From: Halopseudomonas sp002296055
GTDB lineage: Bacteria; Pseudomonadota; Gammaproteobacteria; Pseudomonadales; Pseudomonadaceae
Reading direction: 5' to 3' (one strand)
Assembly: GCF_050876985.1 (NCBI RefSeq)
Contig: NZ_JBPAPP010000002.1
DNA: 64,000 bases
Shown: positions 62,834 through 64,000 of the stretch, piece by piece
How positions within the stretch are numbered: the first letter of the stretch is position 1
Layout: the number at the start of each line of letters is the position of its first letter
Notes under the pieces: generated by a model
The model's input: the letters and a program-made list of their open reading frames with translations, nothing else
The model's database searches: none
Told to the model about the DNA's origin: nothing
Made by a program: the position numbers and the translations under genes

Positions 62834-64000
62834 TCAGCTACGCAGCTTGTCCGGACGGATCAGGAAGCGCGCCAGTGCAGGCAGCAGCCACAGGGCGCCG
62901 AACATATTCCACAGGAACATGAAGGTCAGCAGAATGCCCATGTCAGCCTGGAACTTGATAGCCGAGAAGATCCAGGTCGCTACGCCGATAGCCAGGGTGA
63001 AGCCGGTGAAGGTCACAGCCTTACCCGTAGTCTTCAGGGTTTCATAATAGGCTTCCTGCAGCGGCAGGCCCTGACGCAGGTAGGTCTCCAGTCGGCTGTA
63101 GATATAGATGCCGTAGTCAACACCAATACCCACACCCAGCGCGATTACCGGCAGGGTTGCGACTTTCACACCAATGCCAAGGAAGGCCATCAGTGCGTTG
63201 GCCAGTACCGAGGTCAGTGCCAGCGGGATGATGATACAGAGCACCGCACGGATCGAGCGGAAGGTCACCAGGCACATCAGGATGACGACCGCGTACACGG
63301 TCAACAGCATCTTGGTCTGGGACGCTTCAATCACTACGTTGGTAGCCGCTTCGATACCGGCGTTACCGGCTGCCAGCAGGAACTGCATGTCGTCGGTATT
63401 GTGCTCGGCAGCGAACTCTTCCACGGCGGCGGTTGCGCGCTGCAGGGTTTCGGCCTTGTGGTCATCCAGGAAGATCATGACCGGTGCCAGCGAACAGGCG
63501 GAGTTGAACATGCCAGACGGCGCGCGGCTGATGGCGTTGTTCAGGTTGTCCTGATTGCGCGACAGGGTCTGCCACTTCAGGTTGCCCTCGTTGTTACCCA
63601 TGATCACCTGTTTGGCAACGGTCACCAGCGATACCGCTGACTGCACGCCGTCCAGGTTGTTCATGCGCCATTCCAGCTGATCGATGGCTTCCATGGTTTC
63701 GTAGGCTGAGCAGCGCTCTGCCGGCGTCTTGACCATGACCACCAGAATGTCGGAGCTGGTGGAGTAGTTCTCGATGATGAACTGGTTGTCGAGGTTGTAG
63801 CGTGAATCAGCACGCAGCTCCGGGGCACCCGGGTCGAGGTCGCCAATGGCGACGTTCTTGCCGTGATAGATACCGAAGGCGAAGGCAATGATAGCCAGTA
63901 CCACAGAGATGGGCGCCACCGCCGGGTGAGCGAACTTGGCAATGCCCAGCCACAGCTTTTGCGGGCGATTGGCCAGGTTGCGATTGCGCTCGACCGCCTT
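62834..64000 (-). CDS. RND/MMPL family exporter, C-terminal part
   Basis: The frame is open to the last base of the window, so the 5' end lies beyond 64000; about 388 residues are visible. They show a large periplasmic loop (QSAVSLVTVAKQV; NAISRAPSGMFNSACSLAP) then five or so transmembrane helices, including VIALGVGIGVDYGIYIYSRLE, the RND helix-4 type motif. Such genes in Pseudomonas export lipids or unknown substrates. Incomplete because of the window, not because of mutation. Confidence 0.85.
   Translation of the reverse strand, partial: KAVERNRNLANRPQKLWLGIAKFAHPAVAPISVVLAIIAFAFGIYHGKNVAIGDLDPGAPELRADSRYNLDNQFIIENYSTSSDILVVMVKTPAERCSAYETMEAIDQLEWRMNNLDGVQSAVSLVTVAKQVIMGNNEGNLKWQTLSRNQDNLNNAISRAPSGMFNSACSLAPVMIFLDDHKAETLQRATAAVEEFAAEHNTDDMQFLLAAGNAGIEAATNVVIEASQTKMLLTVYAVVILMCLVTFRSIRAVLCIIIPLALTSVLANALMAFLGIGVKVATLPVIALGVGIGVDYGIYIYSRLETYLRQGLPLQEAYYETLKTTGKAVTFTGFTLAIGVATWIFSAIKFQADMGILLTFMFLWNMFGALWLLPALARFLIRPDKLRS

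Noticed and set aside
62834..64000. Truncated RND gene as a pseudogene
   Set aside because: The frame is open up to the window edge and continues in phase; truncation is due to the window.

Overview
The window reads as chromosome of a Pseudomonas-type gammaproteobacterium. The support is gene order and protein similarity recognised by eye: roxA-like / GNAT / secretin-like / aceA; crfX-cmpX-sigX-oprF next to rraA and a divergent ppsA/ppsR pair; ppiB-lpxH divergent from glnS-cysS; etfBA divergent from etfD; and a three-gene pnt operon. Two traits differ from P. aeruginosa: an IscR-headed SUF operon and an OprF without cysteines. A marine Pseudomonas relative (Halopseudomonas-like) is my inference, not something the sequence proves. 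I found no tRNA, rRNA, CRISPR array, prophage or intact insertion sequence.

Layout. 1-4.9 kb: end of a ribosomal oxygenase gene, an acetyltransferase, a secretin-like exported protein, isocitrate lyase and a thioesterase. 4.9-11.7 kb: envelope-stress and gluconeogenesis block (oprF, sigX, cmpX, crfX, rraA, ppsA, ppsR). 11.7-22.7 kb: an AraC regulator and a degenerate GGDEF protein, divergent from an accessory phosphorus locus (TonB-dependent receptor, lipoprotein beta-propeller phytase, private TolQ/TolR/TonB energiser, Tat-exported PhoX phosphatase). A 75-bp imperfect palindrome sits inside this locus. 22.7-26 kb: small membrane protein, orphan periplasmic binding protein, DUF411 protein, DUF1232 protein, active-looking diguanylate cyclase. 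26.1-33 kb: iscR-sufBCDSA-sufT-sufE with a good type-1 IscR box over the promoter. 33-41.7 kb: aldehyde dehydrogenase, ExoD, PntAa/PntAb/PntB, PF10118 hydrolase, AGCS symporter, SDR. 41.7-50 kb: cysS, glnS, ppiB, lpxH, etfA, etfB, etfD. 50.3-60.9 kb: two divergent clusters of transglutaminase, circularly permuted ATP-grasp and alpha-E proteins, ending in a zinc metallopeptidase. 61-64 kb: YkgJ protein, serine hydrolase, and the C-terminal part of an RND/MMPL exporter running off the window.

How the genes work together. The phosphorus locus looks self-contained: phytate or inositol phosphates are hydrolysed by phytase and PhoX, while the receptor and its own TonB motor move a substrate across the outer membrane. 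The 50-61 kb block has all the parts of a predicted peptide-ligation/peptide-cleavage system (ATP-grasp ligase, alpha-E, two transglutaminase-fold proteins, metallopeptidase) whose product is unknown; it is the best candidate here for undescribed biology. The remainder is core carbon (aceA, ppsA), redox (pnt, etf), Fe-S and translation metabolism.
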